DNA from: Lentilactobacillus kefiri
GTDB taxonomy: Bacteria; Bacillota; Bacilli; Lactobacillales; Lactobacillaceae
Length of the DNA: 64,000 nucleotides
Direction: 5' to 3'
Assembly: GCF_007989105.1 (NCBI RefSeq)
Contig: NZ_BJVK01000001.1
Coordinates: forward strand, 1-64,000
A program made the position numbers and the translations under genes. The notes beneath the pieces are model-generated. The model did not search any database. It was given only the letters and a program-made list of their open reading frames with translations, and was not told the origin of the DNA. Positions 18,649 through 26,660 of the stretch are shown piece after piece; positions within the stretch are counted from its first letter, which is position 1; each line of letters opens with the position of its first letter.

Positions 18649-19749
18649 TTATTGTTCAATATATCGTAATTCTTTGGTTGTGTGCGTGAATGGCTCACAG
18701 CCATTTTCTGTAATGTGAACACAATCTTCAATTCGAACTCCGGCAACGTTTGGAATATAAATTCCAGGTTCAATTGAGAAGCACATGCCTGGCTGGAGCT
18801 CCATCTTGTTTCCGGCCATAATGGATGGAAATTCATGTTCACTCATGCCCATTCCATGACCAAGTCGGTGAATGAAGTATTCGCCATAGCCGGCTTTTGA
18901 AATGACGTCTCGAGCAACTTTATCAAGCTCCTCTGCGGTGACGCCGGGCTTGGCAGCAGCTTGAGCAGACAACTGAGCTTCCAGACAAACCTTGTAGATA
19001 TCCATCGATTTTTCATCAGGTTTACCCACGGCAATTGTTCTTGAAGCATCACTAATGTAGCCATCCCAGACAGTCCCCAAATCAAACAGAACAAGCTGGT
19101 TGTTTTGAACCTTGTTTTCACTGGTTGCGCCATGCGGTTCAGCTGCGTGCGCACCTGCTTGAACCAATGAAGGGAAACTTAATTCCATGATGCCGTTTTG
19201 CATCAAAGCGTACTGCAGGTCAGCAGCAATTTGATCTTCGGTTTTACCAACTTTGACGGCTTCGAAGCCTTTTTGTAAGGCAAAATCATCCCATTTTCCG
19301 GCAATCTTTAATTTTTCAATTTCGTCATCAGACTTGATTAAGCGCATTTGTTCAACAAATGGTGTTAAATTAGCTGAAAAGTCCGCATTTGGAAATACTT
19401 GTTGTAAAGCTTCCAAACGAGTAACTGACAGCTGATTTTTCTCAATTGCAAAATGAGTGTCAGCTGTATTGCGTTCGTGGACGCGATCGGCAATCATGAC
19501 CCATGGATCTTCATGGTCCAGGTAGCCGTAAACCGGAGAAGTCCATCCAGTATCCTTGATAGCTTCCGTTTCCAACGCAGGGCCAAAAATGAAGGGCTCG
19601 TGGTCTTTAAAAATAACCATCATGAGCACTCGTTCAACTGGATCGCTGTAAAAAGTGGTGAGGTACTGAATTGTCTTAGGATCGGTTACCAAAGCAATGT
19701 CTTGGCCATTTTCAGCCAGCCAGTTTTGGATTTTTTCTATCTTATTCAT
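18649..19749 (-). CDS. pepQ: Xaa-Pro dipeptidase (M24 family)
   Basis: PepQ releases proline from X-Pro dipeptides at the end of casein and peptide breakdown. The 366-residue protein has an N-terminal creatinase-like domain and a C-terminal pita-bread domain. All dinuclear metal ligands can be seen: VLFDLGTVWDGYISDASRT (two Asp), GHGMGMSEHE (His), SIEPGIY (Glu) and RIEDCVHI (Glu). It is divergent from ccpA, the classical lactobacillal arrangement, with a cre site between. GGAGTG precedes the ATG. Confidence 0.95.
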   Translation of the reverse strand: MNKIEKIQNWLAENGQDIALVTDPKTIQYLTTFYSDPVERVLMMVIFKDHEPFIFGPALETEAIKDTGWTSPVYGYLDHEDPWVMIADRVHERNTADTHFAIEKNQLSVTRLEALQQVFPNADFSANLTPFVEQMRLIKSDDEIEKLKIAGKWDDFALQKGFEAVKVGKTEDQIAADLQYALMQNGIMELSFPSLVQAGAHAAEPHGATSENKVQNNQLVLFDLGTVWDGYISDASRTIAVGKPDEKSMDIYKVCLEAQLSAQAAAKPGVTAEELDKVARDVISKAGYGEYFIHRLGHGMGMSEHEFPSIMAGNKMELQPGMCFSIEPGIYIPNVAGVRIEDCVHITENGCEPFTHTTKELRYIEQ

Positions 19750-19775
19750 GGAATCACTCCTTATTATTTAAAAAC

Positions 19776-19784
19776 AGTATATCA
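19776..19784 (-). promoter_or_regulatory. pepQ extended -10 promoter
   Basis: On the minus strand TGATATACT forms an extended -10 element 26 bases upstream of the pepQ ATG; no good -35 is visible. Confidence 0.5.
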
Positions 19785-19872
19785 TATCAAATTATTTTGA
19801 ATTTATTTACGATTATCGCCGTAAAGTTCCGTTTTCACTTGAATTTTCAGCAATCTTAGTTTATGATTTAAC

Positions 19873-19886
19873 TGAAAACGTTTTCA
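19873..19886. promoter_or_regulatory. cre site (CcpA operator) between pepQ and ccpA
   Basis: TGAAAACGTTTTCA is a perfect 14-base palindrome that satisfies the cre consensus TGWNANCGNTNWCA at every position. It sits just upstream of the ccpA -35 region and 124 bases from pepQ, so CcpA probably regulates its own gene and perhaps pepQ. Confidence 0.88.
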
Positions 19887-19888
19887 AT

Positions 19889-19917
19889 TTGCTGAAAACC
19901 TTTTTATTTGGTATATT
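19889..19917 (+). promoter_or_regulatory. ccpA promoter
   Basis: TTGCTG (19889-19894) and TATATT (19912-19917) are 17 bases apart, 60 bases before the ccpA start and directly after the cre palindrome. Confidence 0.55.
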
Positions 19918-19976
19918 AGATGATGTTTTGAAAATCGATGAAAACATATTCTAACGAGAAAGAAAGGGCTATCTTT

Positions 19977-20978
19977 ATGGACAAACAAACAATCACAATT
20001 TATGATGTTGCCAGAGAAGCTAGTGTCTCGATGGCAACCGTTTCTCGAGTAGTCAATGGAAATGCCAATGTAAAGCCGGCAACTCGGAAAAAAGTTCTGG
20101 ATGTTATTGAAAAACTGGATTACAGACCTAACGCTGTTGCCAGAGGTTTGGCAAGTAAGAAAACGACAACTGTCGGTGTAATCGTTCCTGATGTGACCAA
20201 CATGTACTTTGCTTCATTGGCACGTGGAATTGATGATGTTGCTACAATGTACAAGTACAATATTATCTTGACCAACTCTGATTCAAATGGTGAAAAAGAA
20301 GTTAATGTTCTTAACACTTTGCTGTCAAAACAAGTGGACGGCATTATTTTCATGGGTAATGAGATTACCGATAAACTCCGAGAAGAGTTTAAACGGACCA
20401 AGACCCCAATCGTTTTTGCCGGTTCAGTTGATGAGCAGAACATCTATGCCCGAGTTAATATCGACTATACCGCCGCTGTTCAAGAAGAGGTTAAGAACCT
20501 GATTGATCGCGGTAACAAGCGGGTTGCATTTGTATGTGGACCTTTGGAACAAGCCATTAATGGTCAGTTCCGCCTGAAGGGTTACAAACAGGCCTTGAAG
20601 AGTGCGGGAATTCCTTATGACGACAAGCTGGTCTTCGAAACGGATGATACATACAAGACCGGAACTTTGCTTCAACCTGCACTGATGTCAGTTAACGCCA
20701 CTGCAGCAATGGTAACTGATGATGAATTGGCAGCTGGAATTATGAATGGGATGTCGGATGCCGGCGTAAAGGTGCCTGACGACTTTGAAATTATTACCAG
20801 TAATGATACGAAGTTGACCGAAATGGTTCGACCAAAGATGTCATCCATTACTCAGCCTTTGTATGATATTGGTGCCGTTGCAATGCGTCTGCTTACCAAG
20901 TTGATGCATAACGAGCCAGTTGATGAAAAGGACGTTTTGTTGCCTTATGGTTTGATGAAGCGCGAATCAACTAAATAA
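19977..20978 (+). CDS. ccpA: Catabolite control protein A
   Basis: CcpA is the LacI-family master regulator of carbon catabolite control; with HPr-Ser46-P it binds cre sites. The 333-residue protein has the helix-turn-helix at residues 5-25 (TIYDVAREASVSMATVSRVV), the hinge KLDYRPNAVARGLASKKT and a periplasmic-binding-like core. I start at ATG 19977, which follows AAAGGG and gives the usual length; the frame extends 13 codons further upstream without a ribosome site. It is probably autoregulated by the cre site. Confidence 0.97.
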   Translation: MDKQTITIYDVAREASVSMATVSRVVNGNANVKPATRKKVLDVIEKLDYRPNAVARGLASKKTTTVGVIVPDVTNMYFASLARGIDDVATMYKYNIILTNSDSNGEKEVNVLNTLLSKQVDGIIFMGNEITDKLREEFKRTKTPIVFAGSVDEQNIYARVNIDYTAAVQEEVKNLIDRGNKRVAFVCGPLEQAINGQFRLKGYKQALKSAGIPYDDKLVFETDDTYKTGTLLQPALMSVNATAAMVTDDELAAGIMNGMSDAGVKVPDDFEIITSNDTKLTEMVRPKMSSITQPLYDIGAVAMRLLTKLMHNEPVDEKDVLLPYGLMKRESTK

Positions 20979-20999
20979 AAAGCCTCATTAGAATGATGA

Positions 21000-21028
21000 T
21001 GAGTGATCCCAGACAGGGACACTCATTT
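21000..21028 (+). terminator. Terminator after ccpA
   Basis: GAGTG-a-TCCC pairs with GGGA-CACTC around AGACA and is followed by ATTTTG. Confidence 0.65.
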
Positions 21029-21077
21029 TGTCTACTCAATATTTTTTAGGAATCAGACAGATAATGGCTATGCTTTC

Positions 21078-21106
21078 TTGAAACAGGTGGTCGTATCTGG
21101 TAAAAT
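21078..21106 (+). promoter_or_regulatory. yebC promoter
   Basis: TTGAAA (21078-21083) and TAAAAT (21101-21106) are 17 bases apart, 51 bases before yebC. Confidence 0.6.
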
Positions 21107-21157
21107 GTTGTCGTATGTTTATAATCAGCTAATAAATTTTAGAAAAGAGGAGTTATT

Positions 21158-21889
21158 ATGTCAGGACATTCAAAATGGCATAACATTCAAGGGCGTAAAA
21201 ACGCTCAGGATGCTAAACGTGGAAAGATCTTCCAAAAAATATCACGTGACTTGTATCAAGCCGCTAAAAAAGGTGATCCTGATCCAGAAAATAATCCTCA
21301 ATTACGTCTAGTGATGGAAAAAGCACGGGCTGCCAACATGCCTAAGGACAACGTTCAACGTGCAATCGATAAGGCCTCAGGTATTGGTGGAGCCAAATTC
21401 GAAGAAATTACTTATGAGGGTTATGGTCCTGGTGGTACAGCCATCATGGTTTCAGCTTTGACGGATAACAAGAACCGAACTGCTGCTGCAATTCGTTCAG
21501 CATTTACTCATCATGGTGGAACTCTTGGAACCAGCGGATCAGTATCATATATGTTTGATCGTAAAGGCTACATTGTTATTCTTCGTGATGGTCTCGATAC
21601 CGATGAAGATACAATGTTGATGGACGCACTTGACGCAGGTGCCGATGACATGAAGACCAGTGATGACGCATACGAAATCTTCACTGACCCTAAGTCAATG
21701 GACACAGTTCGTGATGCTTTGCAAAAGAAGGGTTACGATACTGATACTGCTGAAGTTCGTTTGTTCCCTGAGAACACAACCGATGTTCCCGAAGACAAAA
21801 TTCCTCAATACACCGGCTTAATTGACGAACTTGAAGAAAATGACGATGTTCAAGACGTTTATGAAGCAGCTAAATTACCAGAGGAATAA
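21158..21889 (+). CDS. yebC: YebC/PmpR family protein (TACO1 family)
   Basis: YebC proteins were annotated as transcriptional regulators; recent work indicates that some members relieve ribosome stalling at proline-rich motifs. The 243-residue protein starts with the invariant [13 protein letters not shown] motif and contains [16 protein letters not shown] and [18 protein letters not shown]. It has its own promoter and a strong terminator. The family identity is certain, the molecular role in this organism is inferred. Confidence 0.95.
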   Translation: MSGHSKWHNIQGRKNAQDAKRGKIFQKISRDLYQAAKKGDPDPENNPQLRLVMEKARAANMPKDNVQRAIDKASGIGGAKFEEITYEGYGPGGTAIMVSALTDNKNRTAAAIRSAFTHHGGTLGTSGSVSYMFDRKGYIVILRDGLDTDEDTMLMDALDAGADDMKTSDDAYEIFTDPKSMDTVRDALQKKGYDTDTAEVRLFPENTTDVPEDKIPQYTGLIDELEENDDVQDVYEAAKLPEE

Positions 21890-21909
21890 ATTAATAATCC
21901 TTTAAGTGA

Positions 21910-21942
21910 GATGACTAATCTTTTGATTAGTCATCTTTTTTT
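21910..21942 (+). terminator. Terminator after yebC
   Basis: GATGACTAATC pairs perfectly with GATTAGTCATC across TTTT and is followed by seven T residues. It ends 58 bases before comGA and rules out long upstream starts for that gene. Confidence 0.92.
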
Positions 21943-22000
21943 GTCTAAAAAAATAAAAGACCAGTTTCCCTTCGTATGTAATATGCGTGAGGTGAAATTA

Positions 22001-22972
22001 ATGGAAATGAGTCAACATGTCAATCTGCTTTTAACCGACGCTGTTAATAAACGGGCAAGTGATATTTACTTTTTGCCCGATAATGATGGGTATTTGGTAA
22101 AAATCCGAAATCAACACCAAGTAACCACTTGGAAACGGCTAAGTTATCTGCAGGCAAGGCGAATGATGAATTATTGCAAATACATTGCCGATATGGCATT
22201 AAGCGAACAACGGCGGCCGCAAATTGGATCGATGGATTGGTCGCGTGGGGATGAACGATACTTTTTAAGACTTTCTTCCGTGGGAAATTTTAATGGATTG
22301 GAATCACTGGTCATCCGGATTATTTACCACTTGGATGATGTTCAGACCGCCTTTTTTAATGAAGGCCAGATTCAGTTCATTTCTGAAATGAGTCGTAAAC
22401 GGGGATTGATCGTTTTTTCAGGTTTAACCGGTTCAGGGAAGACCACGACCATTTACAATTTGGTCAAACAGCTGGTGACAGACCAGTTTGTGATGACCAT
22501 CGAAGATCCAATTGAAATTAAAGAACCCCGTTTTCTGCAGTTACAGGTCAATCATGATGCGGGGATGGATTACACTGACCTGATTAAGGTGGGGTTGCGT
22601 CATCGGCCGGACGTCTTTATTGTCGGTGAAATTCGCGATTCAATGACCGCTTCAGCTGCAATTAAGGCCGCACTGAGCGGACATTTGGTATATACAACAG
22701 TTCATGCTCAAGATCCGTTGGGAGTCATTGAAAGGCTCAAGCAGCTTGGAATCAGTGACGCTTTTATTTCTCAAGCCCTGACGGGAATTGCCTATCAACG
22801 CTTAATTCCAACCGTTGATGGTGGCCAAAGAGCCATGCTGATGGCGCATGAATTGTTCGAACTTGAAAATCTTAAATCTTATGACTGGAGTGAATGGCAG
22901 GATGGATTATCAACAGCTGTTGAAAACAAGCTGGTTACACCCGAAACTGCAAAACGATTCGAACTCGGTTAA
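22001..22972 (+). CDS. comGA: Competence protein ComGA, pseudopilus assembly ATPase
   Basis: ComGA is the cytoplasmic traffic ATPase (GspE/PilB family) that powers the transformation pseudopilus. The 323-residue protein has Walker A GLTGSGKTT near residue 147, the Asp box and Walker B (VFIVGEIRD) near residue 205, and the His box GHLVYTTVHAQDP. I start at ATG 22001, 6 bases after GAGGTG; a longer frame would include the yebC terminator. It leads a seven-gene operon with overlapping cistrons. No clear sigma-A promoter is visible in front. Confidence 0.95.
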   Translation: MEMSQHVNLLLTDAVNKRASDIYFLPDNDGYLVKIRNQHQVTTWKRLSYLQARRMMNYCKYIADMALSEQRRPQIGSMDWSRGDERYFLRLSSVGNFNGLESLVIRIIYHLDDVQTAFFNEGQIQFISEMSRKRGLIVFSGLTGSGKTTTIYNLVKQLVTDQFVMTIEDPIEIKEPRFLQLQVNHDAGMDYTDLIKVGLRHRPDVFIVGEIRDSMTASAAIKAALSGHLVYTTVHAQDPLGVIERLKQLGISDAFISQALTGIAYQRLIPTVDGGQRAMLMAHELFELENLKSYDWSEWQDGLSTAVENKLVTPETAKRFELG

Positions 22973-23963
22973 AAAATGGCCGGTCCAAATTCAGGCAGCT
23001 TTTTTTGATTCATTGGCAAACCTATTGTCGATCGGATTTTCCTTAACTGAAGCATTGAAGTTTATCGCCGAAACTGATCATCAGTTGGCCCGCGGAGTTG
23101 GAAGAATCATTGCTTCTCTGAAAAGTGGAAATGATTTTTCTGAAGGCGTTCGGCCATTGATTGAAACCCAAGCGTATCATCAGTTGCTGATTGCTGAAAA
23201 GCACGGTCAACTAAGCGAGATTTTAAATGAGTTGGCAAAGTTTGACCGGCTGCGATTAAAGCAATTAAAGAAGATTAAGGCGATGCTGATCTATCCGTTA
23301 TTTCTCTGTTGTATTCTAGGCGTCCTTATTTTGATGATTCGACTATACGTTTTTCCACAGATTCGCGAGCTTATGCCGAATGTCGGCGCGGACTATCAAT
23401 CGACTGGGTATCTCAGGATTCTCAAATGGCTGCCGGTGCCAGTTGTCGTCAGTTTAATCGGCGCCGTTATTTGCTGGAGCCGAAAAGATGCAATTACTCA
23501 AGCTCAAATGATTGTGAAGCTTCCATTTGTCGGCAAACTTGTCAGAAAGTACATTGCCTACTATTTGGCCAGTAATTTGGCGACGCTATTGAAAAATGGG
23601 CTCAGTGTTCAGGAAATTTATGCGATATTATCCGAATTTAAATCGGGTTCTCTGATTCATTTGCTCGGAGAAAAACTTCACACAACGTTACTTGAAGGCC
23701 GATCGTTCAAAGGCCTGGTGGATCGACATAATTTTATTCCAAATGAAATCGTTAAATTCATGAGCTCCGGCAATACGATTCCAGAAATGGCCAATTCAAT
23801 GACGGCCTATTCGCGGCTAATGTTTGACGAGATGATTCTTGCGACCGACAAGATGATCGGATTCATTCAGCCGGCAATGTTTATCGTCATTGGCATTACG
23901 ATTGTTTCAACCTATTTTCAACTGTTAATACCAATTTATAACTCAGTGAAGGGAATGTATTGA
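22902..23963 (+). CDS. comGB: Competence protein ComGB, pseudopilus membrane platform
   Basis: ComGB is the GspF/PilC-type inner-membrane protein on which the pilins assemble. The product has three hydrophobic segments (about residues 135-155, 185-205 and 325-347) and the GspF-type repeats LLSIGFSLTEALKFIAE and LLKNGLSVQEIYAILSE. I start at ATG 22902, giving 353 residues, which overlaps comGA by 71 bases; an upstream frame without ribosome site is ignored. Start choice is moderately sure, identity is firm. Confidence 0.92.
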   Translation: MDYQQLLKTSWLHPKLQNDSNSVKKWPVQIQAAFFDSLANLLSIGFSLTEALKFIAETDHQLARGVGRIIASLKSGNDFSEGVRPLIETQAYHQLLIAEKHGQLSEILNELAKFDRLRLKQLKKIKAMLIYPLFLCCILGVLILMIRLYVFPQIRELMPNVGADYQSTGYLRILKWLPVPVVVSLIGAVICWSRKDAITQAQMIVKLPFVGKLVRKYIAYYLASNLATLLKNGLSVQEIYAILSEFKSGSLIHLLGEKLHTTLLEGRSFKGLVDRHNFIPNEIVKFMSSGNTIPEMANSMTAYSRLMFDEMILATDKMIGFIQPAMFIVIGITIVSTYFQLLIPIYNSVKGMY

Positions 23964-23964
23964 A

Positions 23965-24279
23965 ATGAAAAAACAGGTTAAAAAGATGCGAAGTGGTTTT
24001 ACATTAATTGAAATGACAATTGTCCTATTTATTATCTCGTTGCTGATTCTCATTATTATTCCAAATCTTTCAAATCAAAGAAAGCATGCGCAATCGGTTC
24101 ATTCTTCGGCAATGACTGAAGTTGTCCAAGCCCAAATCGATGCCTACTTCAGTCAACATCCAATGGCCAAGACCGTGAGCTTTCCGGAGTTGGCAAAGGG
24201 CGGCTATTTGACGGCCAAACAGATTAAGCAGGCTAAAGATGAAGGATTAAAAATTAGTCATAATGAAGTTAAAAAGTAG
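23965..24279 (+). CDS. comGC: Competence major pseudopilin ComGC
   Basis: ComGC is the main subunit of the transformation pseudopilus. The 104-residue prepilin has the peptidase ComC recognition site RSG|FTLIEM with Gly at -1 and Glu at +5, followed by a hydrophobic helix (TIVLFIISLLILIIIPNL). The mature protein would be about 93 residues. The start lies one base after the comGB stop and its end overlaps comGD by 17 bases. Confidence 0.95.
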   Translation: MKKQVKKMRSGFTLIEMTIVLFIISLLILIIIPNLSNQRKHAQSVHSSAMTEVVQAQIDAYFSQHPMAKTVSFPELAKGGYLTAKQIKQAKDEGLKISHNEVKK

Positions 24280-24715
24280 AACCGGGTTTACTGTTGTTGA
24301 ACTAATTGTCTATTTGGGTGTGGTCATCGGTGTGTTGATGATTAATCTTATGCTGATCAAAGTTGTCCAGTCTGGAAATGCCAGCGAAACAATTTTTTGG
24401 CACTCTTTTCAAAGCACCTGGACTCGGATGACTTTAAATGCCAAGGCCAATGACATTTCATATCGCATTGTCATTCAGGACGAGAAAATTATTTTCGCAC
24501 CCTCGTATCTGAAACCGACAACCGATGAAAACCATAAAGTAGAAATCCTTAAAATTCCAAACACCATGCATGTCAGTCGTGTTAGAAATCTTTATGCTTA
24601 TCAGGACGGTTTTTCGGCGCCAACAACGGTTATCTGGTTGGATCAAAACAACCGGGTGAAATATTATCAGAAAGTTCAGATGGGATGGAGTGGTTATCAC
24701 GTTGAGAAAAACTAA
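24263..24715 (+). CDS. comGD: Competence minor pseudopilin ComGD
   Basis: A 150-residue minor pilin with a type IV prepilin signal RTG|FTVVEL (Gly -1, Glu +5) and a hydrophobic N-terminal helix. It overlaps comGC by 17 bases and comGE by 26 bases, so the operon is tightly coupled. Sequence beyond the signal is poorly conserved in this family; the assignment uses signal, size and position. Confidence 0.85.
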   Translation: MKLKSRTGFTVVELIVYLGVVIGVLMINLMLIKVVQSGNASETIFWHSFQSTWTRMTLNAKANDISYRIVIQDEKIIFAPSYLKPTTDENHKVEILKIPNTMHVSRVRNLYAYQDGFSAPTTVIWLDQNNRVKYYQKVQMGWSGYHVEKN

Positions 24716-24884
24716 AGTACCGGCTTTTACAATCGTTGATTCATTGATCGGCCTAACCATTATCTGCACGTTTAGTTTGTTTTATATTCAAGCGATTCAC
24801 CAAATGAATCAAAAGATCGACGCCAGTGAACAGGTGATGATTTCTGAGAGGGCAAGATATGAAGCTGAAATCATGGAAAAATGA
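24690..24884 (+). CDS. comGE: Competence minor pseudopilin ComGE-like
   Basis: A 64-residue protein beginning with GTG at 24690; a TTG at 24702 is an alternative start. Its N terminus resembles a pilin signal (KVPA|FTIVDSL) followed by a hydrophobic segment, but Ala replaces the -1 Gly and Asp replaces the +5 Glu. The protein is short and lies where comGE is expected. Function follows from position only; processing by the prepilin peptidase is doubtful. Confidence 0.7.
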   Translation: MVITLRKTKVPAFTIVDSLIGLTIICTFSLFYIQAIHQMNQKIDASEQVMISERARYEAEIMEK

Positions 24885-25305
24885 TCATCGAAGCAAGCCC
24901 GGCTATCTGTTGATTGAAGGACTGGTCAGCGTTGTTATCAGCGTCTTGGCAATTTGCATGATTACGGTGATGATTTCCTGTACCCGAAATGTAAACAGCC
25001 AGAATGTCATTCACTTTCATTCGTACTTAAGTCTGCTGGAATCGGATCGATATGAATTTGAAATTCAAAAATGTGATTTTAACCGGTGCCTTTTATATAG
25101 TCGAACAAATCATAAACCGTACAAAGTTGAGCAGTATCAAGATATGATTCGATTAACCGGTTCATACAAGGGCCACATGCCGTTGCTGCCCAATATCCGC
25201 CAAGTGAGATGGTGCAAAGACAGGGGGTGTTTGCGGACTGATGTCACATTTGAAAATGGTCAGAAGTGTTCATCGTATTCAAAAATACCGTTCAAAAAAC
25301 GATAA
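24859..25305 (+). CDS. comGF: Competence minor pseudopilin ComGF
   Basis: A 148-residue protein of the ComGF family with a prepilin-like signal KPG|YLLIEGL (Gly -1, Glu +5) and a hydrophobic helix to about residue 40. The outer part has two C-x4-C pairs (KCDFNRC and WCKDRGC) and a further Cys, so disulfides are likely. It overlaps comGE by 26 bases and the next gene by 65 bases. Confidence 0.85.
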   Translation: MKLKSWKNDHRSKPGYLLIEGLVSVVISVLAICMITVMISCTRNVNSQNVIHFHSYLSLLESDRYEFEIQKCDFNRCLLYSRTNHKPYKVEQYQDMIRLTGSYKGHMPLLPNIRQVRWCKDRGCLRTDVTFENGQKCSSYSKIPFKKR

Positions 25306-25510
25306 ATATAAAAATGGCTCATTAACAGTGGTGGCTGTTATTTTTGTCGGTGTTTTGTTGTCCTGCTTAATTTTTCAGCTTGCAGCATACAAGCAAGAGC
25401 TGGGATCGATTCAGCAAATCACTGAGCAGGAACGAATGATGCGTCAACGAGTGGTTCAGGCAAAGCACCACAAACATGTTCATTTCAAACGCACAAGTGG
25501 TCACGAATAG
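25241..25510 (+). CDS. comGG: Possible ComGG-like protein
   Basis: An 89-residue protein with a basic N terminus, one transmembrane segment (about residues 28-48) and a His/Lys-rich end. It is placed as the seventh gene of the comG operon, where comGG is expected, and has a membrane topology like other ComG minor pilins. No family motif can be seen, and the start is uncertain (ATG 25241 or 25256). The 65-base overlap with comGF supports co-translation but also makes the start less certain. Confidence 0.55.
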   Translation: MSHLKMVRSVHRIQKYRSKNDKYKNGSLTVVAVIFVGVLLSCLIFQLAAYKQELGSIQQITEQERMMRQRVVQAKHHKHVHFKRTSGHE

Positions 25511-25522
25511 TGGCTGCTTTTT
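25496..25522 (+). terminator. Weak terminator after the comG operon
   Basis: AGTGGTCAC pairs with GTGGCTGCT using several G-T pairs across GAATA, then a TTTTTG tract. Confidence 0.4.
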
Positions 25523-25543
25523 GTTTTAAAATGACAATCTAAC

Positions 25544-25573
25544 TTGAATTATTAACAACTTATCTGGTAGTAT
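25544..25573 (+). promoter_or_regulatory. Promoter for ytxK-ackA
   Basis: TTGAAT (25544-25549) and TAGTAT (25568-25573) are 18 bases apart; TGG before the -10 makes an extended element. The start of transcription would be close to 25580. Confidence 0.6.
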
Positions 25574-25612
25574 TTAATAGTGTTCAACTATTGGATAAAG
25601 GAGTTGAGAGTT

Positions 25613-26614
25613 CTGGCTGAAGGAAAGATCGAACAGCTTTTTAGCATCTTGGACAGTTCATCTGAGCTAATTCAAAAAGCTGAAGATCAATCGTATTTGG
25701 ATTCGTTAATCGATACACTCTCATTTATGCAGAGTGATGATAACGATTTTGAAGGATTGACTTCAGCTGATGCAAAAAAGCTGACTAATATTTATGCAGA
25801 CTTTGATGCCGATCAATATACTGCCGAAACGATTCGTAAAGGAATTCAGATGGCATTTTTAAAGGCCATTAGAATTGATAAGATTCAAGCAAATTATCAA
25901 ATAACTCCGGACACAATTGCGAATGTTATTGGTTACATCATTTCCGGAATTTTCCACAGCAAAAAGGAATTAACCATTCTTGATCCGGCTATGGGAACCG
26001 CAAATCTTTTAACGGCGATTTACCACCAACTTGAGACAAGTATTGGGGTTACCCCAACAATTTCCGGAATTGAAAATGACGATGCGATGTTTGAATTGGC
26101 AGCCGATTCCGTTGAACTGCAAAAAATTCATGCGGAGCTGTTCCATGAGGACGCCATTCAAAATGTTTTGGCACCCGTTGTCGATGCAGTCGTGAGTGAC
26201 TTACCGATCGGCTATTATCCGATTGACGCAAATGCAAAAGGATTCGAGACCCATTCCGAATCCGGACATTCCTATGTTCATCATTTGCTGATTGAGTTTG
26301 GCATGAAGCACGTTAAAAAAGGCGGCTTTGGATTCTTTCTGGTACCAAGTGAGCTGTTTCAGACGACTGAAGCCAAACAGTTGCTTAAATGGATGCAGGG
26401 AAAAGTTTATTTGCAGGGATTACTGAATTTGCCGAAGGAACTGTTCCAAAACAGTGCCGCTCAAAAGGCCATTTTAATTCTGCAAAATTCCGGCAATGGT
26501 GCCAAACAGGTTGATCCGGTTATGTTGGGAGAATTTCCATCATTTAAGGATCAACAAGCCTTTACCAAGTTCCTAACCGAAATTGATGATTGGGAACAAG
26601 AGGATTTATTATAA
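25613..26614 (+). CDS. ytxK: Class I SAM-dependent methyltransferase (YtxK type, N6-adenine methylase fold)
   Basis: A 333-residue protein with an N-terminal helical domain and a methylase core with motif I LDPAMGTANLLTAI near residue 125. The position of the NPPY-like motif is occupied by SDLPIGYYP. This is the YtxK family, found between comG and ackA in many Firmicutes; the substrate is unknown. A GTG at 25580 would lie at the transcription start. The best ribosome site (AAAGGAG) is 9 bases before CTG 25613, which gives MAEGKIEQLF, so I propose an uncommon CTG start; TTG 25604 is too close to the site. Confidence 0.82.
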   Translation: MAEGKIEQLFSILDSSSELIQKAEDQSYLDSLIDTLSFMQSDDNDFEGLTSADAKKLTNIYADFDADQYTAETIRKGIQMAFLKAIRIDKIQANYQITPDTIANVIGYIISGIFHSKKELTILDPAMGTANLLTAIYHQLETSIGVTPTISGIENDDAMFELAADSVELQKIHAELFHEDAIQNVLAPVVDAVVSDLPIGYYPIDANAKGFETHSESGHSYVHHLLIEFGMKHVKKGGFGFFLVPSELFQTTEAKQLLKWMQGKVYLQGLLNLPKELFQNSAAQKAILILQNSGNGAKQVDPVMLGEFPSFKDQQAFTKFLTEIDDWEQEDLL

Positions 26615-26660
26615 AATTGTTTATCTAGTATTTTAAAAAAACAGAGGAGCATTACTTATT

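Noticed and set aside
21911-22000. Extended comGA N terminus
   Set aside because: It begins inside the yebC terminator hairpin; ATG 22001 follows GAGGTG.
25580-25612. GTG start for ytxK
   Set aside because: It coincides with the predicted transcription start and has no ribosome site.
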